A DNA stretch of 64,000 nt, from assembly GCA_027924585.1 (NCBI GenBank), contig BSBM01001436.1:1984001-2048000 (forward strand), given 5' to 3'. Position 1 is the first letter of the stretch. Each line of letters opens with the position of its first letter. The notes under the pieces are model-generated. The model was given only the letters and a program-made list of their open reading frames with translations, was not told the origin of the DNA and ran no database searches. The DNA comes from Larix kaempferi (taxonomy: Eukaryota > Streptophyta > Pinopsida > Pinales > Pinaceae). Of this stretch, positions 22,701-34,301 are shown in pieces. Both the position numbers and the translations under genes were made by a program.

Positions 22701-24017
22701 CAAGAAACCTATGGATTATTCCCAGAATGCAATAGAGTTCTTAAATGGTATGTCTGAAGAGAAGGTTCAAGAAGCCAATATAAAGGACAGAGTAACCACT
22801 ATCATTTGTGCAAAAAAGGTAATTCACAAGCACCAGTTGTTGGGCTCCGAAATTGTCATTTATAATGATTTTATTTACATTTATTTCCCGGCATATTATT
22901 GTAATTTGATACAACTATCCTTAAAAAGTGCTATCTTTTATTGTATTTCGTCAATTAAAACACTTAAACGTAAATGAAGCCTAATATGTTACTTTTAATG
23001 TATTAAACGTAATATTGTGCAAATGATAAACTTCCGTTGCTTCATTTGATCTTTCATTCAACCCTTCTTTCAGTCTCTAATTCTTGTATTAGGTTTGATG
23101 GCATGTTTCTTACTGAGATTATTTGTTTGGTTGATCTTTCGATTCTTGGTAGTCTTGTAAATACCTGCAAGTGAAAATGAAAGCGTGAGTTAATGATAAA
23201 CTTCTTTGTTTCAAAATTTAAACAAATAACAAATAAACGAAAACTAAAATGTCATTGAGGGATTTATTTAAATTATTAAATAAAACCATTTGAATTAAGT
23301 ATTAGAATATATAATAGAAAAGTTATTTGAATTTAAACATTAAAAGACCATTTGAATTGAGTATTGAAATGAAGCAACGTTGATATGTCACTTTTAAAAA
23401 TATCTTAATGGCTTTTCAAAACTATGTTGATTGTTAAGTTTTCATTTAAGTTATTTAATACTTTGATTGTTTATTATACAGGATTACATACATGCCATAT
23501 CAATGCACAATGTCTTTTGTCTCACACTCATGTGAAGAATGGATGAAGATGTATTCAATGGATTAAGGCATGATTCACCAACAAATTCAAGGAGTCCAGG
23601 AACACATCAAGCCAACACATCAGTCAACAAACAACTTAGCAGAAAATCCGCTCAGAATCCGAATTCATTTCCGTTACAGGTCATTCAGACCTTCGTTTGT
23701 CTTTCTGTTAAAAACGTGTTTTAACAGAGAACAAATTTCGGGTTGGATCTGCAGGAACACGGAGGAAAATTTGGAAATTCTGGAACATGGGTTTTGTGCG
23801 GAATAGGCCCATTTAGGTCATCATGAGGAATTTCACCAAAATTCCAAGCCGTTTGAGAGAAATCCATGTTTCCTTGAAGCCCACTTGCCTAGAAAAACAG
23901 AAAAACATGGCTGGCCGTTTCAGATCCGGTTCCTGTTTCAGTGTGTTGTTTCTCCAGCTATAGAATCTTGTTATTTTTAGCAAGGTCGACCCTAACCTGT
24001 TCTTTACTTGTAAAATC

Positions 24018-24090
24018 TATATAAAGACCTCCAAGATTGAGAAAGGAAGTGTGAAAAAAATAGTGTGTAAACTCTGCCTCAGTTAATAAA
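24018..24090 (+). promoter_or_regulatory. TATA box and poly(A) signal of the solo LTR
   Basis: TATATAAA (24018-24025), then AATAAA (24085-24090). This places the promoter about 1.2 kb into the LTR and leaves an R/U5 of about 1.5 kb, which is long. Confidence 0.6.
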
Positions 24091-24593
24091 ACGTGTTGTT
24101 TGCAGCTGTTGATGATCAATTTCATTTTCTGTTGATGGTTGGTGACTGAGTAGCTTAGGAAACAAACCCTTGTTGTTGGGAAGGGCCCCTCAACAATCAG
24201 AGGTTCATCTTTGTACATTCAGCAGTTTACTTGTTTGTATTTTCAGCTAGGTTATTTCGTTTTTGCACATATCTGTTACAACCATTTTGTTTTTGCAAAT
24301 AGATAGTTTATGTCTCAGTTATCTAACTATTTATGTTTTCCTGTAGCTATCCTTCTCTCACTCTCTTGTAAATCATACTATGTTGCTAACGCAATCTTTT
24401 TTTTTAGATGGTCAACCAAAAGTTTAACAGTTTGTAGTTGTTTTTCAGGTTTCTCCTTCCATCATTGTAGTTCAAAATTGCTTCAAAATTCTTCCTTAGT
24501 TAGTTCTCTTCTCTTCTCTTCTGTTAGTTTCTCTTCCTATCTGTTGTAGGTTAAATCTTTCTCTTCTTCCATCCAAACTTTCTTCCTACTTCT

Positions 24594-25176
24594 TGTTGAT
24601 GTATATGTAAGTTCGAAATGTATTTCATTTATATATTTATTGTACTCCTATAGAGATGCAGTATTCCTCTATACGAAAGTGTCGTCATTTGTATTGACAA
24701 GTGTCGCAAGTATGTTAACCTGCCGATGGGTTATTAGACCACCTTGTAAGGGGTCGGCCCGATATAATGTAATATAAAGTTATTGTACCTAGCTAGACAA
24801 GTCGGCCCCATAAGGTTATTGGGCAAACAGGACAAGTATAAATAGAGATCGGGAGATCTCTATCTGGATCACTTCAGAACTCACACTTCCTTCACTCGAA
24901 AAGTGGCGCACATGTGAGGAGGAGGATCAACTGCTAAGAGGAGTCTATCTCTTGTACTTTGGTTGTGCTATTGCTCTATCTATCTCTGAGGAAGTTGTGG
25001 GGTTTTTCACCTTAGGGTTTTCCCCACGGAAACTCTGTGTGTCTATTGTCTCTCATGCTTTTTCTTCTTCTGATGATTCACATGCTTGTTATGATTGATA
25101 TGCATTGATATACTGTACATGTTATTCTCTCAGTAAAGATCCTAGAGTATTGTGAATTAATGCTCAAAATTTAACA
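24594..25176 (+). repeat. 5' LTR of second copia
   Basis: It begins TGTTGATGTATATG and ends TTTAACA. A TATA-like GTATAAATAGAG near 24836-24847 is the probable promoter. It is 583 bp. Confidence 0.9.
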
Positions 25177-25751
25177 TGGTATCAGAGCTAACCTGAGAAG
25201 AAGACATTGTGCAGTGACAGAAACTAGGGTTTCTTGCTTATTGGGTTTCTCTCCACATATTTTGGAAAAGCCGTATAGTAAATTGACTCTAATCATTAAG
25301 GAGAATCTATCTATCCAATCAGAATTCAATTCTAAGCATTTTCAGATTTGGCCCTAAAAATTAGGGTTTCCAGAAAAATAGGAATTTCTTAAATCTGAAG
25401 ACATAGCTGGAAGCTCCTTGGAAAAATCGAAGTTTAGAGCTTTGGATCGAGATTTTTGGCTGGGTAAATCTTCGGGAAACTCAAACCCTAATTCAGGGTC
25501 CTCCCTAGTGAACCCGAGAAGACTAAAATGCATTTATGAAGGGTGAAGCTTTGCAGATCTCAAAGTCTGAATACACCAAGCTGATCAGATCATCAAGGCA
25601 CATCTTTCTATCCTTTCAGAAAGTTGAAATTCACTTTTTGAATTTTTAGGGGTTTTTTCGACAAACCCTAATCCGAGACCAGATCCAGTTTTCAACAAAG
25701 AAAGTGGTAAGACCTAAATCTCTTCTATTTCCATGTGAAGTACTCTTTAAA

Positions 25752-28700
25752 ATGTCTCACCACACCAAGCTTGAGGATAAGCTTGAAGGGGTTGATAACT
25801 TCTGAGCCTGGAAGTATAGGATTGGGTTAATCCTAGAAGAAAATGAATTGGACTCCTACATTAGCTCTGAGGTCCCTATCCCAGAGGATGAAGAGGCTAA
25901 GGTATTGCAGAAGAAGAACTTGGTCAAGGCAAAGAGAATCATTGCTGATTCTATCAAAGACCATCTTATACTACATGTGTCATCTCTAAAGACACCCAAG
26001 GAGATATTTGACTCCCTGACCAAGTTATTTGAAAGGAAGAACATAAATCAGAAGATGACTCTGCATAATCAATTGAAAGGGGTCAAGATGTTGAATGGAG
26101 AGACCATTCAAATTTTACTTCTCCAAGGTCTCTCAGATCAAGGAACAACTTGAAGCTGTGGATGAAGTAGTGGAAAATGGTGAAGTTGTTATGATCACTC
26201 TGAATAGCCTACCTAGGTCATGGGACTCCTTTATTCAAGGAATTTGTGCAAGAAAGAAATTGATCTCTTTCGGTATACTATGGGAGGAATGCTCTCAAGA
26301 GAAAGCTAGGCTTGTGGTACGAGAAGAAAAGATGGGGAATGAAGATCAAGCTCTCACAGTTCACACCAAGGGAAGCAAGGTTAAGAGGGAGAAATCTCAT
26401 AACAAGAAACATTCTCACCCTTATCAGAAGAAGAAAGATCTATCTCCTGTTCGATGTTTCGAATGTAATGAAATGGGACACTTTGCTTCAAATTGTCCCA
26501 AGAAGAAGAAAGACAACAACTTCAACAACAAGAAGAAGAATAACAAAAGAAGATATCATGCTCATGTTGTTGAGGATGATGAACCTTCCAGGAAGAAAGC
26601 TAGAGCAGAAAGTGATGATGATGACTCATCAAGCAAAGAAGAGTATGTTCTAATCTGTGCTCTCACAGGTACTATATCTCATGGTTGTAATGATTGGTTA
26701 ATTGACAGTGGGGCTTCCAAACACATGACTGGGTTTAAAGAATATTTTGTAAACCTATCTGAACATGAATCACCCCATAAGGTGAAACTTGGGGATGATT
26801 ATCAATACCCTATCAAAGGAAGTGGGGAAGCCTCCTACAACCTAGAATCTGAAAAGTCCTTAAAGATGAAAGATGTGCTATTTGTACCTACTCTCAAGAA
26901 GAATCTACTCTCCATCTCTGCATTAGATGCAAAAGGTATGTGGGTTGCATTTGTAGATGGTCAAGTCCTAATGTGGCCAAAGGGTAAAACTATTATTGAT
27001 GCAGTGGTGATTGGAGAGCAAGAGGGAGGATTGTATAAATTGAAGGGACAACCTAAACATGCCATGGTGCATGGTTCCATGGAGCCAAGTGAACTTTGGC
27101 ATAGAAGACTTGCACATATGCACTACATAGCATTACCAATTGCAAGTAAGGCTATAGAAGGTCTTCCTGAAATTAAGACTAAGCATGAAGGTGTTTGCAA
27201 AGGATGTGCAAAAGGAAAGAACATAAAGAAGGCATTTACAAGCAGTGAAAGCAAGGCAAAAAGGTATCTTGGAAATTATCCACTCCGATGTATGCAGCCC
27301 GATGTCATCCAGCTCTCTGAGTGGGTATGTTTACTATGTCTCTTTCATTGATGACTTATCCAGGAAGACTTGGGTTTACTTCTTGAAGAACAAAGATGAA
27401 GTGTTGGATAAGTTCAAGGAATTCAAAACTTGATGGAGAACCAAACTGATAAGAAGATCAAAACATTCAGATCCGATAATGGTGGAGAATTCACCTCAGG
27501 TGACTTCAAGAAGCCATGCAGTGATTCAGGGATTAAGAGGGAGTTGAATTCTCCTTACAATCCACAACAGAATGGAGTTGCAGAAAGAAATAATTGAACA
27601 ATCATGAAAGCAGCAAGGGAAATGCTGCATGACCAAGATCTACCTATGCATCTATGGGCATAAGCAGCTAGGACAGCTGTATATGTGTAGAACAGAGCAC
27701 CCCACAAGATATTGGACAATAAGACACCAGAAGAGGTCTTCTCTGGTAAGAAACCTGAAGTCAACCATCTCAGAATATTTGGTTGTCCAGTATACACTCA
27801 TGTCCCAAAAGAAAAGAGGACCAAGCTAGATCCTTCAGGAAAGAAGGGTATCTTTGTGGGTTACAGTGAAATCTCGAAGGCTTACAGAATATACTTTCCA
27901 GGGTTCAAGAAGATTGATGTCAGCAGGGACATAACATTTGATGAAAACTCAACATTCGTCAAATCAAGAAAGACACCTGTTGAAGTTTATGAAGAACCTA
28001 AGGAAACTAGATTTCAAGACACTACCATGACTGAAGCAATTCCAGATGTTGATCGTGAAATTGAAGATCCGCAACAACCAGTAGATACACCCCGTGAGAA
28101 TAACTCTCACAAGAGAAAACCTACATGGGCTAAAGAGCTCATTCAAGATGCAGAGAGATATGGCATTCCAGAAGAAGAACACAGAGCAAAGAAGAGAACT
28201 AGCTCACATACCAGCTATGTTGCTTTAATATGTGATATCATGAACAAAGAACCTTCCAGTTATGAAGAAGCAGTGGAAAAGAAAGAATGGAAGGATGCCA
28301 TGGTTGAAGAATACCAATCAATAATGAAGAATGATGTTTGGTATGTTGTCCCAAGCCCTGAAGGAAAGTCTGTTGTGACTTCCAAGTGGATCTACAAGAT
28401 CAAGCATGCTACAGATGGCAGCATAGAGAAATACAAGGCAAGATTCGTAGCTTGTGGCTTCTCTCAGAAAGAGGGAATAGATTATGAAGAAACTTTTGCT
28501 CCTGTAGCCAGGTACACTTCCATCAGAACAGTACTTGCTCTAGCTGCAGCAATGAAATGGAAGATACACCAGATGGATGTCAAAACTGCCTTCTTGAATG
28601 GTGTAGGTGAAGAGGAAGTGTATGTGGAGAAGCCACTCGGTTTTGAAACACATGACAGGGAGTCATATGTGTGCAGATTGAAGAAAGCCTTGTATGGCTT

Positions 28701-29793
28701 AAAACAAGCTCCTAGAACTTGCTATGGTAGGATGGACAGTTTTCTATCTAGTTTGGGCTTTACCAAGAGTAAAGCGGATTCCAACCTTTACTACAATGTT
28801 GAGGAAGGAAATCCTGTGATTCTACTCCTGTATGTGGATGACCTATTTGTAACAAGAGATGACAGATTGATTACCGATACAAAGAGGAAGCTTGCTGCCG
28901 AGTTCGATATGAAGGAGTTGGGGATGATGCACTATTTTCTAGGTATGGAGGTGTGGCAGAGTGCAGATGGGAGCTTCCTTGGATAAGGGAAGTATACAGT
29001 AGATATCCTGAAGAAGTTCGGGATGATGGATTGCAAGGCCATGGCCACACCTATGGCATCGAACCTGAAGCTTCTATGTGATGCTTCATCTGAGCCGGTT
29101 GATGTCTCTATGTATCGTCAGATGATTGGGTCCTTGATGTACCTGACAAACATGAGACCAAATATTTGCTTTGTGGTGAATACATTGAGACAGTTCCTGA
29201 CAGGTCCAAGGAGTGTTCACCTGGTTGCTGTAAAGCATATTCTGAGGTACCTGAAGGGTACAGTTGATTATGGGCTCAAGTATGAAGCGAATCAAAAGTT
29301 TAACTTGCAGGGTTATGTTGATTCAGATTGGGCAGGCAGTGCTGCAGATAGGAATAGCACATCTGGGTGCTGATTTAGTATGGGATTAGGTGTGATCTCT
29401 TGGTTTAGCAGGAAGCAGTCCTGTGTAGAACTGAGTACAGCCGAGGCAGAGTATGTTGCAGCCTGTTCGGCTAGTTGTGAGGCAGTATGGATTCGGAAGC
29501 TACTGTCAGAGTTATTTGATCTCCCGTTGGAGACTACTGGTATCTTTTGTGACAACCAGAGTTGTGTGAAGCTGTCTGAGAACCCGGTGTTCCAAGACAG
29601 GTCGAAGCACATTGAGATCAAATATCATTATATCAGGGATATGGTGCAGAGAGGAGTAGTGAAGCTCCTGTATATTGCGACAGATGAGCAGATTGCAGAT
29701 GTGCTGACAAAGCCACTAGCTAGAGTGAAGTTCAAGTACTTCAGAGAGAGGCTTGGCATTCTTCAGATCGACAACACTTTGAGGAAGAAGTGA
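25752..29793 (+). pseudogene. Second copia gag-pol, broken
   Basis: The frame starts at ATG 25752 (MSHHTKLEDKLEGVDNF) and is stopped at once by TGA 25803. Domains remain clear across the breaks: gag (25848-26153, shifting near 26100 into 26095-27351); zinc knuckle CFECNEMGHFASNC near 26455; protease WLIDSGASKHMTG near 26695; integrase ELWHRRLAHM, then HSDVCSPM in another frame, RSDNGGEF near 27475 and NGVAERNN followed by a stop near 27595; reverse transcriptase 27712-28986 with YGLKQAPRTCY and YVDD near 28830; RNase H 29023-29793 with STAEAEYVAA and DNQSCVKL. Further stops: TGA 27431, TAA 28984, TGA 29371. At least two frameshifts lie in gag and integrase. It cannot make a full polyprotein. 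Confidence 0.9.
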
Positions 29794-29895
29794 TGGACAC
29801 ATTTGCTGAAGCCATTCCAAGCATGGCGGAAGGAGGATCCTTCACATGGCTATGGATGTAAGCACTGGATGATGAGCATTAGGATGATGTTCTAG

Positions 29896-30360
29896 TTTCA
29901 GCTCTATATGATCAGTTGGATCATTTATATGTATGTATGTATGTACGCATAATGTTGGATGTTGGATATGATCAGTTGGATCATGTATATGTATGTATGT
30001 ACGCATCTTGTTGGATGCTGGATATGATCAGGTAGATCATGTATTTGTATATGTATCAAGTGGATACTTGTATGATCAGATAGATCATGTATTTGTATAT
30101 GTATCATGTGGATACTTGTATGATCAGGTAGATCATGTATATGTATCAGGTGGATACTTGTATTATCAGGTAGATCATGTATTTGTATATGTATCAGGTG
30201 GATACTTGTATGATCAAGTAGATCATGTACTTATGTATGTATCAGGTGGATGCATTATGTATATCAGATGGATGCATTTGTATGATCAGATAGATCATGT
30301 ATGATGATATGTATCAGGTAGATACTTTGTATGCATCAGATGGATATACTGTTTGATTAG
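29896..30360 (+). repeat. 48-bp tandem repeat block downstream of copia pol
   Basis: The units contain TGTATGATCAGGTAGATCAT and GTATCAGGTGGATACTTG. Clear 48-bp periods start at 30036 and 30084, one 42-bp unit follows, then decayed units. Because 48 and 42 are multiples of three, one frame stays open by chance (29993-30304). This is repeat structure, not a gene. Confidence 0.85.
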
Positions 30361-30600
30361 GATGATCACAGATGACAAGCTTCAGGATGTTGCTTCAGAT
30401 AATATGCATCAGGTTGATGCTATGAGATGATCAGGATGATCACAGATGACGAGCTTCAAGATGTTGCTCCAGATAATATGCATCAGGTTGATGCTATGAT
30501 GATGATCAGGATGATCATAGATGACGAGCTTTAGGATGTTGCTCCAGATGATACGCATCAAGTTGATGGTATGATGATGATCAGGTTGATCATGTGATGA
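30361..30600 (+). repeat. About 74-bp tandem repeat block
   Basis: Three imperfect copies share GATCACAGATGACGAGCTTC and ATATGCATCAGGTTGATGCT (near 30364, 30438 and 30513). They share the GATCAGGATGATCA theme with the block before, so the two may have a common origin. Confidence 0.8.
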
Positions 30601-30696
30601 TGTACATCAGGATGATGTATGGTGAGTATCGGTTTGATACTCTATGGCTGTGGATAGGTTGTGCAGGTAGCATAGAAAAGACCCTTTAAAAACTGG

Positions 30697-31160
30697 ACAG
30701 GTAGAGCAGTGTGCTCGTAACATCTTGGGTTGCTCTATTGAGATCCGGACAGGTAGAGCGGTGTGCTCGTAACATCCTGGGATGCTCTGAGTAGGTTTTG
30801 CTACAGTTTCGCATAGAAAAGATCCTTTAAAATCCGGACAGGTAGAGCGGTGTGCTCGTAACATCCTGGGATGCTCTATCGAGATCCAGACAGGTAGAGC
30901 AGTGTGCTTGTAACATCTTGGGATACTCTAAGTAGGTTTTGAAAAAGTTCACATAGAAAAGATCCTTTAAAATCCGAACAAGTAGAGCGGTGTGCTCGTA
31001 ACAACCTGGGATGCTCTATCGAGATCCAGATAGGTAGAGCGGTTTGCTCGTAACATCTTGGGATGCTCTGAGTAGGTTTTGTGAAGGTCAACATGTAAAA
31101 GATCTCGGGAGATCCGATAGGTTGAGCAGTGTGCTCTTAATCAGTCCTAGGATGCTCTTT
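30697..31160 (+). repeat. Higher-order tandem repeat, 52 + 89 bp
   Basis: Units starting ACAGGTAGAGCGGTGTGCTC lie at 30697, 30749, 30838, 30890, 30978 and 31030, so spacings alternate at about 52 and 89 bp. The short unit ends in a GAGATCC segment and the long one adds GAGTAGGTTTTG plus CATAGAAAAGATCC. This is a 141-bp higher-order repeat with a partial last copy. Confidence 0.88.
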
Positions 31161-31418
31161 CGAGGTTTTGTTGATGCACATAATCAGTCCTAAGTATTCC
31201 ATAGTATGGCTAGTGATGATGAAGACCTACAGGTGGTGGGCCTACATCCAGTACGAAAAAGGACTGGCTCTGTAGAACTTCCTATGATGAGTAGATTCAT
31301 AGATTGATCGAGATAGCAGCAGCAGTGACGATAACGATGATTCACTGATGATGATCCAGAGAAGAAGACTTGTGCTAGATGATCTGTGTCGAGAAATACC
31401 TTCCTAGTTAAGAGGGAG

Positions 31419-32010
31419 TGTTGATGTATATGTAACTTCGGAATGTATTTCATTTATATATTTATTGTACTCCTATAGAGATGTATTATTCCTCTATACA
31501 GAAGTGTCAGCATTTGTATTGACAAGTGTCGCAAGTATGTTAACTTGCCGATGGGTTATTAGACCACCTTGTAAGGGGTCAGCCCGATATAATGTAATAT
31601 GAAGTTATTGTACCTAGCTAGACAAGTTGGCCCCATAAGGTTATTGGGAAAACAGGACAAGTATAAATAGAGACCGGGAGATCTCTATTTGGATCACTTT
31701 AGAACTCACACTTCCTTCACTCGGAAAGTGGTGCACATGTGAAGAGGAGGATCAGCTTCTAAGAGGAGTCTATCTCTTGTACTTCGGTTGTACTTTGGTT
31801 GTGCTATTGCTCTATCTATCTCTGAGGAAGTTGTGGGGTTTTTCACCTTAGGGTTTTCCCCACGGAAACTCTATGTCTATTGTCTCTCATGCTTTTGCTT
31901 CTTTTGATGATTGACATGCTTGTTATGATTGATATGCATTGATATACTGTACATGTTATTCTCTCAGTAAAGATCCTAGAGTATTGTGAATTAATGCTCA
32001 AAATTTAATA
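31419..32010 (+). repeat. 3' LTR of second copia
   Basis: It begins TGTTGATGTATATG after the purine tract and ends TTTAATA (TTTAACA in the 5' LTR), followed by the CTTCT duplication. A duplicated TACTTCGGTTG / TACTTTGGTTG near 31780-31800 is absent from the 5' LTR. Confidence 0.9.
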
Positions 32011-32184
32011 CTTCTCATAAAATTCCTCTACCTAGGTAATGATTAGAATAGATAGCTTCTTATTAGTTTAGCTTCTACATAATCATCTATTGCTTCCTCT
32101 GCACTGTAGGATCATTTGCATAAATCCAGCTGGTAATTAAATCATCCAAAATTCTTCCTTTTCGTTAGTTTAGTTCGTTTTTCC

Positions 32185-32245
32185 TCATTCGGACTGGCAT
32201 TCGGACCGCCATTCAGACCGGCGTTTGGATCGTCATTCGGACCTG
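32185..32245 (+). repeat. Short tandem repeat CATTCGGACCGG-like in solo LTR
   Basis: About five imperfect copies of a 15-bp unit (CATTCGGACTGG, CATTCGGACCGC, CATTCAGACCGG and similar). A second weak array, ATCTTTATCAAGTTTTCTACT, recurs three times at 32645-32755. Confidence 0.7.
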
Positions 32246-33619
32246 TGTATTTTTTGCATTGTTTTAGGCATTTTTCAGAATCTAATTTCTTCTACCTCTC
32301 AATCATCATTCTTCTTACTCCTAATTAATGATTTTAGATGTAATTTAACTCTTGTTTTATGTTATGTAGACTTCTTAATTAAACTTCATCATTATTTCCT
32401 CCTTTCTCTTACTTCTTCCTTAACCATCTTTCAACCTTCTTCCATAGTTAAAATCTTCATATCTAATTTGCTAATTAGTTACTGTTTTATAATTGATTAG
32501 TCTTGTTTTCTAAGTAGTTTGTTCAAATCATAGTTAATAATTCTATTTTTCAGAGTTGTTTTAACTTGTTAATTATAAGACTAGTTTCCATTCATACAAA
32601 TAATGAAGATGCTCATGATATAAGATTTGGATCAGAAATTAATATCTTTATCAAATTTTCTATTTGCATCTATAATAAATATCTTTATCAAGTTTTCTAC
32701 TTTCCAAATCAAATCCAGTTTAGATTAAACATCTTTATTAAGTTTTCTACTTGCTTCATTTGTTAAACAGTTTCCTGTTTTCATAGATAGAATAAATTTT
32801 TGCATTTGAATTATGCAATAGTTTAAAATCATATAGTTGCATCTTTAATCAGCTTAGGTTAGTTCAAGCCTTCAATTCTGCAAATATAGTGATTGCATCT
32901 CATAAGCTCCCTCCTCGGGTTGACAATTTAAATATTGGAATTATTTAACACATAATAAACACCAACACCAGTAAGTGAGCATTATCCAAGAAGGAATAGA
33001 CATCCTGGCTGGCCAGGTGAAACTTTTCAGAGAAGTATTTGATCCTTTGTTTAAGAAAGGTCTGCCCATGTTTTGGGAAGAAGATGGCACAATGAGAACA
33101 AAGGAGGGGTATCAAAGCAAGCTTTGGGAATGCAGGCTGGATCAAGGGTTTCATAGACATGGAGCAGCCGCTAACAAGCAAGGCGGTAGTGGACAAATTG
33201 ACACAGGACTTCAAGCTAGCTTTGATCTTTAAAGAGGCTCGTACACTTCTCGAGGGCTATTCATACAGAGAGCACACCGAAATGAGGGTACTTCTCAAGG
33301 AGATTGCCATGTTAGATTTTCCAGCATCCGAGCAGTGGAAACTCATTGAAAAATATGGAAAGGAAAAACTGAAGCTAAGTGCATGAAGAGTCGACGATAG
33401 TGGAAGAAGCCCACTGGAGGAGTAGTTACCAGAGCATTTTTGTCTTTTTGTTTGAGTCTGTTTTCATTTGGTAAAAATTATTAGTAAATTTGTAAAAGAC
33501 AGTTGAGTCAGTTTGGCCAACTTCGTCATTTTGTTTTAGTGGTGAACCCGTTGCATAGGTGTCACTGGTTTTGTAACCATTTTCTGTTAGGACAAGTCGA
33601 GCCTGAGGCTCAGAAGATC

Positions 33620-33712
33620 TATATAAACAATGTAAAAGGATGCCAAAGGGTTGAAAATTTTGGGGAACCTGTGTATTGCTCTGTGTTGAGTATTTTTTAC
33701 TGTTTCAATAAA
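33620..33712 (+). promoter_or_regulatory. Core promoter and poly(A) signal of right LTR
   Basis: TATATAAA at 33620-33627 and AATAAA at 33707-33712, with the same spacing as in the middle LTR. Confidence 0.65.
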
Positions 33713-34301
33713 ATTTGGCAGAGCCTTACAGGCATTTTCTCTCAGGGATTCATGTGTTATCGGTCTTGTAGCTTGTTTATTCCTTTCCTTGTGTGAATGT
33801 TTTCTTTCTCTGTTTAATCCATATTTTCATGTTGTTCATGCTTGGATAAGTGTAGTATCAGAATAGAATTCATAGGAATTATGCTCTGTTCTTTTCCTTC
33901 CAAGCATTCATAACCAATTTCTACTAAAATTGATATAGAATTCATAAGCATATTCTCTATATTGATGGATTGTTTATCTTTTTCTTCTAAATCATCAAAC
34001 TAAAAGCACTTTGACTGTGAGTTGGGGGCTTCCTTGCGTCTGAGTGAGTTTGTGTGCAAAGCATTGTCATGATATTCATTTTCTGTCTATATTGACTCCA
34101 CTACCCAATGGATACCTATTTGGTTTTTAACCAAACAACAATCTAATCTCAGTTTTAATAATTTATCTACCCCTGCTAAAACATATATGTGAGAGATCCC
34201 TCTCTGGAGGATAAGAAGCCATATTATCCCTCCTCAAGTGGTTTTGTGGTTACCCCATTTTGGCCTCTCTGCAACCTTGAGGTATGATTTGGGTGCTAAC
34301 A

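Larger units (their letters stand above)
24594..32010 (+). mobile_element. Second Ty1/copia element, broken, with repeat-rich 3' region
   Basis: The element has 5' LTR 24594-25176, 3' LTR 31419-32010, total 7,417 bp. The target duplication CTTCT lies at 24589-24593 and 32011-32015. The primer site TGGTATCAGAGC is at 25177-25188 and the purine tract TTAAGAGGGAG at 31408-31418. Gag-pol spans 25752-29793 and carries many lesions. Between pol and the 3' LTR lie 1.6 kb made largely of tandem repeats (29896-31160). The LTRs differ more than those of the first copia, so it is the older insertion of the two. Confidence 0.92.
22838..32967 (+). mobile_element. Solo LTR of a further retroelement, about 2.7 kb, containing a nested copia
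   Basis: The unit starts TGTTGGGCTCCG at 22838 and ends ACACCAACA at 32967. It is flanked by the 5-bp duplication CCAGT (22833-22837 and 32968-32972). The Tat ORF reads on across the empty site as in copy 1. After removing the copia (24594-32015), 2,708 bp remain, with no coding frame, a TATA box (24018-24025) and AATAAA (24085-24090). TG...CA ends, target duplication, promoter and absence of an interior indicate a solo LTR left by LTR-LTR recombination. Family unknown. The strand is given from the TATA orientation. Confidence 0.8.
19925..33386 (+). pseudogene. LTR-borne ORF (U3), copy in right LTR, split by solo LTR
   Basis: This is a second copy of the unrecognised NLS/coiled-coil protein. 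The N-terminal part is better preserved than in the middle LTR: open frames 19925-20227, then 20300-20848 with LIQHFHLAPADLKQSFYC and RFWSYLLKMFLAANEENLQG. The central part is 20935-21489, 21505-21915 and 21931-22323 (NLS ASKRKKVE; coiled coil with EEEKEELQGKLIDCK and VDDLEKKLKEKE). 22624-22832 precedes the insertion, and the tail resumes at 32973 (IIQEGIDIL, FREVFDPLFKKG) and ends at TGA 33384-33386. Stops unique to this copy include 20225, 20846, 21487 and 21913. A frameshift lies near 20880-20930. Each copy keeps open what the other has lost, which is why a once-coding protein is inferred. Confidence 0.6.
2048..34301 (+). mobile_element. Ty3/gypsy Tat-type element (copy 2), with nested insertions
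   Basis: The full span is LTR 2048-7229, internal region 7230-18987 and LTR 18988-34301. With the first copia (12434-17683) and the solo LTR with its copia (22838-32967) removed, the element is about 16.9 kb with a 6.5-kb interior. Order: PBS, gag, protease, archaeal-type RNase H, reverse transcriptase, native RNase H, integrase, LTR. The bases just outside are CCAGT (2043-2047) and CACAT (34302-34306), so no target duplication is seen. This agrees with a tandem array made by recombination between LTRs, with copy 1 pol continuing to the left. All genes are broken. Confidence 0.75.
18988..34301 (+). repeat. Right (3') LTR of Tat copy 2, interrupted by a solo LTR
   Basis: It starts TGTGCACC (two bases lost relative to TGTTAGCACC) at 18988 and ends GGTGCTAACA at 34301. 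Without the insertion 22838-32967 and one copy of its target duplication it is about 5,179 bp, matching the middle LTR. It carries the same order of features: TATA at 19784, coiled-coil ORF, TATA at 33620, AATAAA at 33707. Confidence 0.7.

Noticed and set aside
29993-30304. 103-codon frame with YLYDQVDHV repeats as a repeat protein gene
   Set aside because: The frame stays open only because the 48- and 42-bp tandem units are multiples of three. No start context, and it lies in the untranslated part of a copia element.
29794-31418. Envelope-like gene downstream of copia pol
   Set aside because: No long frame, signal peptide or membrane segment; the region is tandem repeats.
22838-32967. Intron within the U3 ORF (a GTAA occurs at both borders)
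   Set aside because: Copy 1 has no such segment, the borders carry a clean 5-bp duplication with TG...CA ends, and the segment contains an LTR promoter.
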